From the NCBI RefSeq assembly GCF_002865645.1, contig NW_020194691.1, positions 558,001-622,000 on the forward strand: a stretch of 64,000 nt of DNA. Reading direction: 5' to 3'. Source of the stretch: Hyaloscypha bicolor E (taxonomy: Eukaryota; Ascomycota; Leotiomycetes; Helotiales; Hyaloscyphaceae). This document shows positions 32,038 to 43,682 of the stretch, in pieces. The notes under the pieces are model-generated. The model worked only from the letters and a program-made list of their open reading frames with translations, was not told the origin of the DNA and ran no database searches. The position numbers were made by a program, and so were the translations under genes. Position 1 is the stretch's first letter. The number at the start of each line of letters is the position of its first letter.

Positions 32038-35000
32038 AGCGAATGTGGGGGGGGGGGTTGAACGAGAGACTGGAGGGGAGAGGAAAGCAACAAAGCTGGG
32101 GTCCCCCGCTGGTATTTCTACTCGACCATCACACGTCCACCAGCGCCCACCAGCGCCCACCCATTTCCAGAAAACGGGCGCAGTTCTCACAGTAGCGTTG
32201 GCGTTGCCAGCGCCGGCCATCAGATGATCAGATCTTCGCTTTGGTGAGAAAGGAAATGTGCTTGGCGCCAGGTACGGGCTTGCAAGCGCTCTCATAGGTT
32301 GCTCCGTCTCAAGAACCCGGGAATACGAGAAACCTGTCCCCATTTTTTGCTCAGCTTATTCAGGGGCTGCGTTGCACGATCGTCAATTGGGCAATCAGAT
32401 CTTCGCTTACGGTTGGGGGCTTCGGCTCGGAAATTGCAGCTTCCCCTTTTTAAGTTTCGTCCGATACCCGGCAGCCCGCCGAGCCGTGACAGAATCGCGG
32501 TGAGAATCGCAAGTCGGCCGGTCGTAAGTCTCGCAAGAGCAAGTTCTTGTACAAGAGAAGCAGTGAGAATTGTTTCCGGCGCCTTTACGAGGAGTGCTCG
32601 GAGGCCAAGACTACGTGCGCCGGGGGTGGTGCCGTATGTAGAAGGACGTGCGCCTTCTGATTTTCGCTTGCCGATCCCAATGGCTCTCACGCGCACTCGA
32701 AGCCTTTCCCTCGGTTAACAGGTGGCGAACCGAAGCCCCTGAAAAGCCGTGGACTCAGGGGCTGGGAGATCAACATTCAATACCCCGATCCCTTCTTACT
32801 TAAAATAAATGTTTTAAACTTTTCCGCAGCTCGGCCCGAGCTGCTCGGGTTTCTGTGAGGCAGAAAAGGGCCGGTCCTTGGGCTCCACATGTGAGATGCG
32901 AGCCGATTTTAGGCTAATCTTTAAATAGAGTCATCAAGACGGCCTGCGTGTCGAGGACAGTAGGTAGGGCTACAAAAGTCCCCAGCTCAGTTGATGCATT
33001 TCCTGATATCGCGAGGCACTCACACAGAGGGTGTTCTTGTGCAACCTTTGTCTGGAGCCGATCTGGTGATCTGTGCCCGTCACCTGCATGTACGACGTGA
33101 TCAGAGATGAGACTGAGGACATGGATTTATACATAATGCAGATCGTGCACGGATGAGGGGGTGCGAAGGCGGGTCGCGAGAAAACAAATACAGCTCGAGC
33201 CGAGAAGTCTAGTCGCTCATGACCCAGGAACCAGTCTTTTATCTCTTAGTGAGACCTTTCCTTCCGTCTTTTCCATTGTGCAGAGGAGTAGAGGAGTAAG
33301 AATTGGTCTCTTAAGAATGAAAAATCCCCCTCATCATTTCTCCTCTCGAACCTCAGCGATGACCTCGTCGCTTGCAGGACTGGAAACTAGTTGTTACACC
33401 AGGCCAGGTTGAAGTCTAAGCATTTGTCGACCATCTGGTGTAGGGTATCCGCAGCCATCTACGAATGCAGACTTATGAGTTACGCCTCCTGCGCCTCCAC
33501 CCTCGTTAAACCCCGCATCGCTGATCACCACCATGCAATAGTAGACGCTGCAGCAAATCACAGAAACGGAAAGGTTATGTGCCATCGTGATGCGATTACA
33601 AAGCTCGTCGTCAATTGCAACGATGCATGACGATATATGGTGATGGGATGAGCTGACACGAATATGAGTCTATGACAAAAGTTAAAATCGTTCGCTGAGG
33701 GGTGAGTTTAAAAATAGAGAAGACGTGGATAAAAGAAAGCGTTGAGCCATGTAACCAACTCCACTTGTGCAGCAACTCCAAGTCGCCAACAGCCCAAGAA
33801 ACCAATAAGAAAACCCCCGCAAAAGTAAAACTTTCGAGAGCCTAAGGTTGAGTAATAACCCTACCTCCAGCCTCGCAGTCTTAAATTCTGCTTTTAACTT
33901 TGATGGCAAAGCAGATCGTAGCCTTCACCACCAGGTTTCGTACATCCTCTCCGGCTCCCACGATGCTCGCTCTCGCTGGTCGTTTTCCATCAGCCCAAGC
34001 TCTGGCATAGCTATCCCATCAATCTTCATCATCGAACCGATCCTTGCGTTCATCACTTCTTCCTCTATATCGGGTGTTGAAGTCATCGTTATCATCTCGC
34101 CTACGTTCCCCAGGAGACCTACCTCGACGCTTCCAAAGGTACGCGAGGATCCAAGAGGAGCCTTGCTGGAGAAATAGGAGTCGAGGGGATGGCAGCCAGA
34201 GTAGTGGGACGCCACTTGCGAAGTTCAGTCAACTGGCTTACCTATCAATGCAATCGGCCATCCCAATCAAATGATTCGAATCCCCCATTCACTGCAATCT
34301 TGTTATGAGTTTTCTATTCTACTCCCTGGCCGACCCGAGCACTGCAAACTCTTTTCGCCAGATAAAAAATGTTCTCAGATGTTCCGAAATTCACGCCAAC
34401 CCGTTTATTCCTGAAAATATGCCAACTCCTACCCTGTGGCTGAGGCAATTCCTAAAAGATGGGATACTCAGATATCCGGCATGGCTCAATCATAAATCTC
34501 CACAAAACACCCTTCTTGAAGCAGCTTTAGCTTCCGAAATCCTTTCAGGGAAAAAATTCTGGTTCTGCAGAGGTCCTGGCAAACACAGCCTCTATCTTTT
34601 TGTGCGAAATCACTTGCAAAAGCCCCAAACCCAGCTTGGTCATCCAAGTCGAGTGGCGCACATCGACTCTTGTCCTGGTGGTCGTTGTCTTAGATGAACA
34701 CTCCGAGTCGGTAGTGGATGAGTCATCGAGGTTTTGGGGTGTGGCGACTGAAGAAATTCTGACAGTCGCGGGTCCTAAGGTTATCTTGCGCTTGAACTTT
34801 ATTTGGCATAGGCCGCATGCTAGGAGCGCGTGGGAGACTATTCTCTGTTGATGGATTCATTCTTGAGTCCTCCGGCGAACTCGGTGTTGGGGCTTTTGCA
34901 GAGTTTCCAAGATTGCGAATGCAATCCTGGAAAGAACTATCTAGGGAGATTCTGAAAATGGCACCCATTGCAAATGACAATGCATCTAGTCGCTCTATCC

Positions 35001-35180
35001 TGTTGCATCGTAGTGTTGAGATGGCGTGCTCCGCTCACCACCAGCATGATGCGAGTCTTCAGATTTATTCGAGGTAGTACTAATAGTGGTTGTTCTTCAT
35101 GCTTTGCAATACGTTTTGCATCTCCACTTGATGAGTGAAGTTGGTAATCCTATTATTATGAGGACTCATCTCATGAAAGG
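32038..35180. other. Gene-poor 3.1-kb stretch
   Basis: Includes the tyrosinase promoter. Overlapping frames of 130-140 codons at 32.29-32.72 kb on both strands, and frames at 33.85-34.2 kb and 34.3-34.7 kb, have no motif or splice support. No repeats stood out. Confidence 0.4.
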
Positions 35181-35635
35181 TTAGTTGATGCTCACATGAT
35201 GATGCTGCTCTGGGCCAAGAGAATATTCATCCTGTCGCTCCCGGGCCTCTCGTCGTATTTGACGAAAGTGGTTTCCTTCACCGCGACCTTGGAGCTCTTC
35301 CACCAGTCCCTTTCCATCGTGCGCAAACTTGTCAACCAAATCCTTCAAATCTTGGATTGTGGCGCTGCGGTAGCTGAGTGCCATAAGTACTTGTTCTGAA
35401 GCAGCATCAAGGCTGGCAGGCTGTCACATGCTCTTAAGCACCCCTTGAAAATTGTGAGGCACAGTGCGGAAGTTTTGAATTTTGCTCCCAGGTAGCAGGG
35501 GGCATCTGGAGCACCGTTAACATCGCCGAAAAGATTCGAAACGTAATGGCAGTCTTGCAGAATCTGTCCAGCGAGTCCAACTAAACTTACAATAGAGGAA
35601 GCTAATCTAAGAGCAGCGACAGCCGCCTGGGCCAT
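35181..35635 (-). pseudogene. Remnant of a fungal NLR/STAND-type N-terminal domain
   Basis: The frame starting at 35635 reads M-A-Q-A-A-V-A-A-L-R-L-A-S-S-I-V-S-L-V-G-L-A-G, then N-L-F-G-D-V-N-G-A-P-D-A-P. This pattern is typical of the fungal N-terminal domain found ahead of NACHT or NB-ARC modules. It runs to a stop near 35345. A second frame resumes at about 35395 (S-Y-R-S-A-T-I-Q-D-L-K-D-L-V-D-K-F) and ends at 35181. No splice site joins them, so a frameshift is the simplest reading. No nucleotide-binding domain follows. Assignment is by pattern resemblance only. Confidence 0.5.
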
Positions 35636-37987
35636 GTCTCATGCTTCGGTACTCTATGATCCGCAGAAGGTTCTGAGAAATGTACAGTGATGTGAGCAAG
35701 TGGGCATGTCATGACGGCAGTAACCGATGACTTTGATAATAATTGATGCGTCGATCATATGTTGTCCTTCGCCGTCTGAAAAAACAATCCGCCTCAAAGA
35801 TGCGCCTGCATATTGTGGTTTAACACTTGTGGGAAAAGAATTCTACCTTGGGGAGATTCTGTGCAACATCAAATGGCCCAAAGACAGCAACGAATTTTGG
35901 GGATGGTCCAGTTTCGTCGCAGAATATAGAGGGGGGAAAGAGTCCGAGCCTTGAAGAGTTCCCAACTCTGACGTAGCGAGAATCGGAAACCGTCCCCCTG
36001 ATGTGATAGAATGAAGAGCGTTTGCGCACGATTACCTTCACAGTGATGCATGTAGACTCCAAGGCTTCTTAAGGAAGTTTCCAACAAGTCACAAGTGCTC
36101 AGACAAGCATAAGAGAGCTCTCCGCGAAACCAAATTTAATGTTACCTGATTACCTCCGGCGCGTCGCGCCTCGCTTCCTCCCCTACCAATCTGGCGACCA
36201 ATCATCCGCTTGCTATCAGGGATTTTGAGACGAGGTTGGACATACCGTTCATGAGATTGCTGCTGGAGGGCTGGAAGGTTGGGTTGTTAGAACGACGGTG
36301 CTATGGAAGATTGTTTACTTGCAGATGTTGGAGTTTGCTGCGTTGCATGGGGCGAAGCGGTCATTGATCCGTTTCCGTTGTCGAAACCGGGGGTGAGGGA
36401 TAGTTTGAGGAAGTTGGATGAAGGGAAGACGAGGTATAGTTGGATCCTTTACGCTGGTCAGGCGTAGCATGCGGCCCTGCTTCTGGGGGCCACGGGTAGA
36501 CGAGAAGGTGTGGGTGAAGGGTTCTGCGTCGTGAGGCGGCGCGGCAATGCAGCTCGATTTATATCTGTAAATTTAGTGTACTGCCCTGAAGGGAAAACGT
36601 TGGGGCTGGGACTGCCGAACGGAGTGTGTTCATAAATATTCTAGCAGGGTGATGTGTGCCTAATCGAGTCCCATAAGGAATGCAAATAGAAAATGTTACA
36701 AGGCTTCATTCAGCCTTGGGGCATGGTTTGAAGACTTCCAGCGAGAAATGTAGCGCAAATGCCGTTAATCCGAGATTAATATGAGAACTTCTCGAAGGAT
36801 GAAGTCAGATTCGGATTGTTGGTTACATTCTTGTGTACAGAAATATACAAATTAATTTGGTGAGGCGAGGGAAATGGAATCAAAGGAAGAGAGGATTCGC
36901 GGGGCCGTCCTTGAGGCTATTCCCGGGGTTGGATGCTAGATCTCGCATCGCACGGCAGATAAAGCGAGGATGACATGCGTTTCTGTGCCTGAAGGTGGGG
37001 TTGTACAGAACTTTCTGGAGTGGTGTTCCTGAACAGTCTGCCGGGTCCGGGTGATACGGAGCGGATAAATATAGGGCAACATTTTGGCCGCATGTTGACG
37101 AGGGCGAGCTTGCGATTGGAGGACGAAATGGGAACCGCAGCAGATTCCTCGTAAAGGAGATGTACAGTATGTGAATGTTGGACAAGGCAGATGGGGTGAT
37201 GTTCCGGCTGGGCATCTTTGGATCTTGGGTTGCTCTTTATGAACTCTCGTCACGAGATAGTTCACGACGCTCACCGAAACGCTGCGAAAGGAGCCAGCCA
37301 GAGAGGAGCTTTGAGGGCAGATCCTGCAGGCTTCGTGCAGCTTCCCACCCACAAGACTTGGCCCGGGACATTCTTTGGCGCTCGACATAAAGAGAGTGCT
37401 GACTCTGGGGGGGAGGGAAGCTTTCAAGGCTGCGTCTATTCGTGGGAGGGCAAGGAAGGATGGGGCGCAGCCTGGTAGGAGGTCTGGGGCGCCTGCGCTT
37501 AGCCGGGCGCTAAGCCTGAACGGGGGCTAGCTCGGTGCTGTTCCGGCTGCTATTCTTTGGCTGCTCCCAGCAGCTCTTCCACCATTCGACCACGCCCGGC
37601 GAAACCCATCCCCTCATCCTGGACACAGAGCTGGGGGCGGAGGCTGCACCCACGAGAAAAGATACAGACGTACAAAGTGATCCAAAGATACACCCGACAG
37701 AACACATGAGCTGCAGCCTCCATCCTATTACTGCTCCCAGACTGGGGTCGGGGTGGTGAAGTGGTGAAGTGGTGAATTCCGTGCCACACGGTGCCAAAGA
37801 TAAGTCACGCCTGTTCGCCTTTGGAAAAGCCATCAAGTCATATTCACTCGTGTTCCATTTTCCCGCAAAGTTGAAGTCAATTCAATATTCCTTCATGTGC
37901 ATCATCGCTTTTCCTTAGACACCTTTGTCGAGGTTGACTCGTTCATAATCATAATTGTGTTCTGCGTTTCCTTGGTCAACCCTCAAG
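35636..37987. other. Gene-poor 2.35-kb stretch
   Basis: No recognised gene. A minor open stretch on the plus strand ends at the TAG near 36468 and reads D-P-F-P-L-S-K-P-G-V-R-D-S-L-R-K-L; it may be debris of an older gene. The last 100-200 bp probably hold the promoter of the following membrane protein. Confidence 0.35.
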
Positions 37988-39664
37988 ATGCATCTCCGAC
38001 TCCTCGACACCGTCGAGAGGGACGAGCATAGTTGCCCATCAGGCAGCGGTACGCAGTGGTATACATGCAACACTTCGACAATACTGTTCGCAGGCTGCTG
38101 TTCAGTCGACCCTTGCAATTTACCTGCCTGTCCAGACGCTGGTGCGTCTCCGAACCAGCTCAGCTCAGCGTCACTGAATTTACGATCGTCGAGCACGTCG
38201 AGCACATCGACCTCAACACCGGACTCAACACTGGACTCAGTGAGCGTCATAGCAACGGTAACGGTTTCTGCCACTTCTTCCCTGACACCTGTTGGGCGCT
38301 CGTCTTCGAAGAGCCCAGCCGCACCAATTATTGCCGGAGTAGTCGGTGGAGTGGTCGCACTCTCAATCCTGTCGGTAATACTATGGTTTTGCTGCATGCG
38401 AAGAAGACAAAAAAAGAATGTCGGGCAATCCACCACAAAATACGGAATGCCAACGAGGGGATACGTTCTAAGCCGGGCCCAAAGCCCAGAGGTCGATGTT
38501 CCAAGGAGCAGCAATGTATTTGCTGAATTTGGAGGTACGAGCCCCTCCAGCATTATCGAGGATATCTCTGACCATCTCTCAGGACGTTACAAAACTCCCA
38601 GTCCCGCATCAAACCGACGTGCAACTGCTCCCACTCCTCTCCCTCGAGCCACCACAACCAACTCCATGATCATTTACTCCCCAATCGACGCACCCATCCT
38701 GGACATCGAGAAATCCGGCCTCACACCACCACCCGTGACCGAACACCCAGCCTTCCACACCGGCGGCATCTCCTCCCGAGCCGACTCGCCACGACCACCC
38801 ACCTACCACCCAGGCCAACAAATGCACTCCCCACTCATGACCTCCCACCCCGCATACCACGTCTCACAACTCTTACAGCACCCCGCCTTCTCCCCACCCC
38901 CCTCCGCCACCTCCCCCCACCGAACACCACAAGTAAAGCGTCAGAAATCGAGTCCTAGAGCTGGAGAATGTGCAGGACCGATGGACAACACGCCAATCAT
39001 CCCTTCTCCTCCATCCGGACGCTCGGAGTTGGAGGCTGAGGTGCCAACCTCGTACACCCAAAATCCCTCTCAGCAAGATAGAGAGATCCGTGTAACGACG
39101 AGTTATAACCCAACCGATTATGTACAGCATGTTGCCCGAAGTGGAGGCGGAGGCGGAGGCGGAGTGAGGAACAATACTCTGGCGCGTGCGTGCAGTATTC
39201 CTGTTGGTTTAGGCGTCGTCAACTCCCCACTTTCGCCTTCACAGCATCGGGGTTCTCAGCGTGGGAGTCTAGGTGTTATTACTCCGCAGTCGGTCGTCAG
39301 CCCACAGAGTCCGTTTCACTTGGAGATGCAGTATTCGCACCTCTCGTATCCGAGCCTTTCGATCCCTGGTAAGCAAGCGGTTTCAATGAGCGAGGTGGAT
39401 ATGAGAGAGGGGAAGGAGAAGGAGGCTGTGGTTGTTAGTCCAATGAGTCCCGAGAGGTGGAGTGGTGCGACTTGTCTGAATAGCAATGGCGAGAAGGTGG
39501 AAATGGAGTTGCGGGAGATGAAGGGGAAGGGAAAGGGGCTGATGAAAGGGGAACATGTGACGTTTGAGCAGGTTAATGCCGGAAATACATCGGTCAACGA
39601 GTCGCCAACTGGTCTTACGCCGACTGATGACTTTAAGACGTGGGAGACGTGGGCGCAGCGATAA
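37988..39664 (+). CDS. Single-pass membrane protein with small Cys-rich ectodomain and long cytoplasmic tail
   Basis: Intronless, 558 residues from M-H-L-R-L-L. The N-terminal region has W-Y-T-C..F-A-G-C-C-S-V-D-P-C..C-P-D, a Cys-rich module seen in many ascomycete surface proteins of unknown role. A Ser/Thr-rich stalk follows, then one TM helix (I-I-A-G-V-V-G-G-V-V-A-L-S-I-L, about residues 115-138) and a basic stop-transfer C-C-M-R-R-R-Q-K-K. The tail of about 410 residues is Pro/Ser-rich and probably disordered, with a poly-Gly run near residue 387. No cleavable signal is evident, so the TM may act as signal-anchor. An ATG at 37955 would add 11 residues. The layout resembles Mid2/Wsc-like wall sensors, which is only an analogy. 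Confidence 0.8.
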   Translation: MHLRLLDTVERDEHSCPSGSGTQWYTCNTSTILFAGCCSVDPCNLPACPDAGASPNQLSSASLNLRSSSTSSTSTSTPDSTLDSVSVIATVTVSATSSLTPVGRSSSKSPAAPIIAGVVGGVVALSILSVILWFCCMRRRQKKNVGQSTTKYGMPTRGYVLSRAQSPEVDVPRSSNVFAEFGGTSPSSIIEDISDHLSGRYKTPSPASNRRATAPTPLPRATTTNSMIIYSPIDAPILDIEKSGLTPPPVTEHPAFHTGGISSRADSPRPPTYHPGQQMHSPLMTSHPAYHVSQLLQHPAFSPPPSATSPHRTPQVKRQKSSPRAGECAGPMDNTPIIPSPPSGRSELEAEVPTSYTQNPSQQDREIRVTTSYNPTDYVQHVARSGGGGGGGVRNNTLARACSIPVGLGVVNSPLSPSQHRGSQRGSLGVITPQSVVSPQSPFHLEMQYSHLSYPSLSIPGKQAVSMSEVDMREGKEKEAVVVSPMSPERWSGATCLNSNGEKVEMELREMKGKGKGLMKGEHVTFEQVNAGNTSVNESPTGLTPTDDFKTWETWAQR

Positions 39665-40327
39665 GTGAGGAAGAGAAGATGATAAATGATACCCGGCGTT
39701 AACAAACAGGATATTGGCGAGGCGAAGGTGGAGGAAGATGTATGGATACTGTATAGTACATAACAGCAACTTTCAGGGTTTCGCGGGCGTTCAGAAAGGG
39801 GCGTTCAATGCTAGAGAGGGGAGTTGAGTCAGTCGATTGCCTAGTTGCATAACGCGAGGGGAGTTTGGCGTTTTATACTCCGTAGAAAGGATGAAATAAG
39901 ATTCATTTCGAGAAGGAAAAAAAAAACCACCTTCCTCTTGCTTGAAATCAAATCGGGCAGCAGTACTCGGTTTCCCATGCGAGAACCCACGAGAAAATTT
40001 GTCGTGATGCGTGTCTCCCTCTTATCTATCATTTTGGCATCAACCAGGGTCTGGATATCCAAGTCATTTTCTTTCTGCCTTTCCCTCCTTCAATATCTTC
40101 CCATTCTCAAATTTATCCGTCAAATCAAATCGTTTGCTGTCTGTCAAGAAACGCCATCCATCCCTTTTCAATTGGGAAAATGTCATGTCTGCCCACGCCA
40201 TGCCATGCAGTAATGCCATCAATTCCCATTCCTGTAAAAACCAACGCCAGGTATCCACCCGTCCATCCATCGATTTTCGGCTATGCTCTGGTGTCCTCCC
40301 ATTCCATAAGAGAGGAGAAAGAGAGGC
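39665..40327. other. Convergent intergenic region
   Basis: Between the 3' ends of the membrane protein and RPB4. Short overlapping frames only; contains a poly-A run near 39918. Presumably both 3' UTRs. Confidence 0.5.
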
Positions 40328-41025
40328 TTAGTTGCCGTATCCCATCAACTTCGTAATCTCATCCAATAGCTCCTGCAAATCGTCATCCGAGATCTTGTCC
40401 TGCAGACTCGGGACCAGAGTCTTTGCTTCTTCGGCCGTGTCGCAGCACAAACTGCCTATCACCAAAGTTAGCACCATGCTCTCTTTGCCTTCCCCTCCCT
40501 CTGGGCCTCGTCGTAAAATTTCTCCACAACGGAGGGGAAGGGAGATGCTCGCAAGCTCGCAACATACCCAACTGTGCCCTCTCAAACTTCGCCAGCTCTT
40601 TATGCGCTGATAATAAGCGTTCTACAGCCTCGACATTCTCTTTCCGCTTGAAGCGCGCGAAGTGATCTAGGTAGTCGCGGGTTTTGGAGAGCATCCTATT
40701 CTCGTCAGCTTTGCTTCCCCTTCCCTTTCCAAGAGCTCCCCTCCCATCCCAAGACCTCCCACACCGGAAATGTAGACTGCAATCTCTCTCCAACCCGCCC
40801 ACCATCTCCTCCCAAAATAAAAGGGAAAAGAGATGCATACTCAGTCTCATTGACATTCTTCCGATCCGCGCTCCGCTTCTGCACCAGCGCATTGATAACC
40901 AGCGCCGCTTCACTATGCGTCAACGCGTCTACATCCTGGAATTCACCGAGCTTCAGTTCGGAGCTGGCTTCTTCGTCGCCTTGCGGAGCTTCGCGGGAGC
41001 GGGAGGTGGGTGCGTGTGCGGACAT
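40328..41025 (-). CDS. RPB4: RNA polymerase II subunit Rpb4
   Basis: Exons 41025-40841, 40695-40568 and 40455-40328 join in frame to 146 residues. Characteristic strings: L-K-L-G-E-F-Q-D-V-D-A-L-T followed by E-A-A-L-V-I-N-A-L-V and K-N-V-N-E-T-E across the first intron, then D-Y-L-D-H-F-A-R-F-K and E-A-V-E-R-L-L, and the C-terminal P-S-L-Q-D-K-I-S-D-D-D-L-Q-E-L-L-D-E. Rpb4 pairs with Rpb7 to form the stalk of Pol II, which acts in initiation, RNA capture and mRNA export and decay. The N-terminal 20 residues are acidic and divergent. It shares a 441-bp divergent promoter region with TRS23. Confidence 0.95.
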
Positions 41026-41466
41026 CTTCTCGACGCCGGACTCGCCTTCTGCTGCCCTGTCCTTGTCGATACTTGTGTGCTTGACGTTGATCTGTTGCTG
41101 AGGAGGGGAGGTCGAAGGCGACGGAGTTGGATTGAGAAGGGAGCAAGGTGGTTGAAGAAGGAGGTTCTGGTAGGGTGCTGCCGTCGCGTGGAGAAATTCG
41201 AGGTCGGCTTTGAAGATTGCTCGCTCGCTCGCTCTCTTTCGAAGCGAATCTGGGGTAGTTTGCCGAGCCTTGTCAACTCACTTCAAAAAAGTGAATGCGC
41301 CTGCTGCAACGACACTTCCAATTCCCTTCACTCCTCCGTTCACTTACAAAATAAGCATTCTCTTCGTACAGCTACAGCTCTGCAAACGCTCAATCCTCGA
41401 TTCTATCCCCAATCTACCCTGCCAACGCACATACCCAGCGCAATAGCAGAAGCAGGAAGAAGCACA
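41026..41466. promoter_or_regulatory. Divergent promoter region of RPB4 and TRS23
   Basis: 441 bp between two start codons pointing outward. Contains pyrimidine-rich tracts close to the TRS23 start. Open frames crossing it are shadows. No specific factor site assigned. Confidence 0.5.
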
Positions 41467-42035
41467 ATGTAAGCCCCTAGATTGATAGACAGGACGGAGG
41501 AGAAGACTGATTGTACTGGCAGGGTCGTCTACGCTCTAATAATAATTAACAAAGCCGGTGGTCTCATCTACCAGCGCGACTTCGCAGATGGATTGAACAA
41601 ACTGAATATTAACGACTACCTGGTGCTAGCTGGGACATTCCACGGGTTTGTCGCCTCCTCTCTCCATCCCCTCCAGCCCTTTCCCCTTCTCTCCTCTAAC
41701 ACAACAACAGAGTCCACGCAATAACAACCCGTCTACACCCATTGCACCCACCCCCCTCCCTGGACCCCTCCACACGCCCGGACCCGCCCTCGGGAATCGA
41801 AGTCCTCGAGACCGAGAACTTCCGCCTACAATGCTTCTCCACCCTCACCGGCACGAAATTCCTGCTCTTTACAGAACCTCAGCAGCCGAATGTGGATAAG
41901 ATTATGGGCAAGATTTATGAGTTGTATGGGGACTATGTAATGAAGAATCCGTTTTATCAGCTGGAGATGCCGGTGCGGTGTGAGGGGTGGGAGAGGAGAT
42001 TAGTTGGGTATTTGAGGGTTTTGAACTCGAGGTGA
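41467..42035 (+). CDS. TRS23: TRAPP complex subunit Trs23 (sybindin-like), start codon split by an intron
   Basis: Exons 41467-41468 (the bases AT), 41523-41645 and 41711-42035 give 149 residues. The second exon begins G-GTC-GTC, so ATG is completed by splicing and the protein reads M-V-V-Y-A-L-I-I-I-N-K-A-G-G-L-I-Y. The GTAAGC donor and CAG acceptor are good, and no other in-frame ATG precedes the conserved K-A-G-G-L-I-Y. Further sybindin features: Y-L-V-L-A-G-T-F-H-G, V-H-A-I, L-T-G-T-K-F-L, I-Y-E-L-Y-G-D-Y-V-M-K-N-P-F-Y. Trs23 is a core subunit of the TRAPP tethering complexes, which activate Ypt1 at ER-to-Golgi and Golgi membranes. A Pro-rich insertion near residues 55-75 replaces the longer yeast insertion. 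Confidence 0.93.
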
Positions 42036-42354
42036 TTGGGGAGGGGGGGGATTAGGCATTATGACATCTGCAAGGAAAGGAAGGGGAGGCCTGGCATCGC
42101 CTGGCATGGCATGGGATGAATGGAGGCTTCTGGAGGAAAGAACCTCGCTGTTGGAAGATCTCTGCCTGGCCAGACAAGAGCAAGACGTCTTGCAGGAAAA
42201 TATACAGAGGTGCAGTGAAACTCTGCCAGTCCTTAAGACGCTGGGGAGATCCATAGCTGCTAAAGCTCTAGAAGACCACGCTACCATTATACTTATGGCA
42301 AATCTAATGGTACAATCCTACAATACCAACGCCACCAATGCTAAACCTCCCGTT
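42036..42354. other. Short convergent intergenic region
   Basis: 319 bp between the ends of TRS23 and RPN10; frames here run antisense into RPN10. Presumably overlapping 3' UTRs. Confidence 0.5.
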
Positions 42355-43313
42355 CTATGCCGTATCCATCTTATCCGCATCATCATCATCCTTCTTGTCC
42401 TCCTTGCCAGCACTCGCCTCCCCATCCTGATTCAACAGCGGCTGACTAGCCTCATCTTCCTCCTTGATCTCTGGCAACGCAGCAGCCTTCTCCTTGGCCT
42501 CCTGCTCCGCCTTCTCCTTATTCGCCTTTTCAACTCTCGCCTTCTCCTCCTCCATACTCATCCTCAATGCCAGCGCCAACTCAGGATCCAGACTCGGATC
42601 AATGCCAAACTCAAAGGCATCCCCTCCCCCACCGCCCTCACCACCAGCACCCGCACCACCCGCCGATCCATCACCATTCAATATCGGGCTCGTCACGAGC
42701 TGGTCACTCAGCAGTCCCGGTCCCGGTGGGATAATCGCAAAATGGCTGCCATCACCACCCTTAACATTCTCATTGAAGCTCGTCAGCTTCTTCGTATTCT
42801 CATCATCTAGCTCTCCGAAAGCGACGAAGTCGATCGCTACGCCGTTCTTCTTCATCTTCTTCGCGAGCTTGATCAGGGTTTTTTCGTCTTCGGGGATCGG
42901 GGAGCAGGTGAAGACTATGATGCGTTGTTTTTGGGATTTGTTTTGGCGGTGCTTGAGTGCGAGCTGTAGTTCAACCCTAATCAGTACAATATCTGGAAGG
43001 GAAGGGAGAATAAGGAACATACACCAGCGATCTGAATCCCCGTAGCCAGATGACTACCTCCTCGAATCTTGCTCTTCGTTCGATGTAAACCCTCCAGAAT
43101 CTTGCCATGGTCCGTCGTTAACGTGACGAGCACCTCTGGACCTTTGCCACCCATGCTCATCAGACCGACGGATGACTCAGGGTTGGCTTGTGTGATGGCG
43201 GAGAAGATGAGGGAGACGGCGTCGGATTGGGCTTCGAATCTGGTAGGTGTGTAGTCGCCGTTTCGACTGCTTTCGCTGTTGTCTACTACTACCATTACTG
43301 CTTCGAGGACCAT
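42355..43313 (-). CDS. RPN10: 26S proteasome ubiquitin-receptor subunit Rpn10
   Basis: Exons 43313-43023 and 42963-42355 give 299 residues. The N-terminal VWA domain is clear: M-V-L-E-A-V-M-V-V-V-D-N-S-E (MIDAS-like), T-R-F-E-A-Q, G-L-M-S-M-G-G-K-G-P, and G-I-Q-I-A-G joined to L-A-L-K-H-R-Q-N-K across the intron; only the GTATGT donor gives this join. A Gly-rich linker leads to one ubiquitin-interacting motif, D-P-E-L-A-L-A-L-R-M-S-M-E-E-E, near residues 212-228, followed by a Lys/Glu-rich tail. It sits in the 19S regulatory particle and captures polyubiquitinated substrates. It is transcribed divergently from the borealin gene. Confidence 0.96.
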
Positions 43314-43682
43314 CTTGATGCTGTGCCTCTGTAGAGGACTTGTGTGAGTTGGAGAGGTGGGTTCAGGGTATGTTTTCGTTGTGGTAGGAAGGAAGCTGTG
43401 GAATGGCGAACTTGATGTTGAACGCTCTACAGTAGGTAGCTGTGGCTGCGCGTACCTTGTCGTGCAAGATCCCTGTAGCTCGGAACTTTGTTTGGCCTAG
43501 CGCGGAACGGTGCGGCTCGAGGCTTTTGTTTACTTTCGAGGAAGCAACTTCAACCAAGAACACTTCACGATCAAGCAGAAAACCATTCGCAATCTTACGC
43601 TTTAAGCTCACCATTGCTCTTTTATCATCGAAAAACTTTCAAATACACGAATTTCCAATAAATCGCCACACAACACCTTAAC
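43314..43682. promoter_or_regulatory. Divergent promoter of RPN10 and the borealin gene
   Basis: 369 bp separate the two start codons. I looked for the yeast proteasome element GGTGGCAAA and did not find it. Confidence 0.5.

Noticed and set aside
36263..36468. Open stretch ending D-P-F-P-L-S-K-P-G-V-R-D-S-L..
   Set aside because: Too short, no start or splice partners found, family not recognised; mentioned only as possible gene debris.
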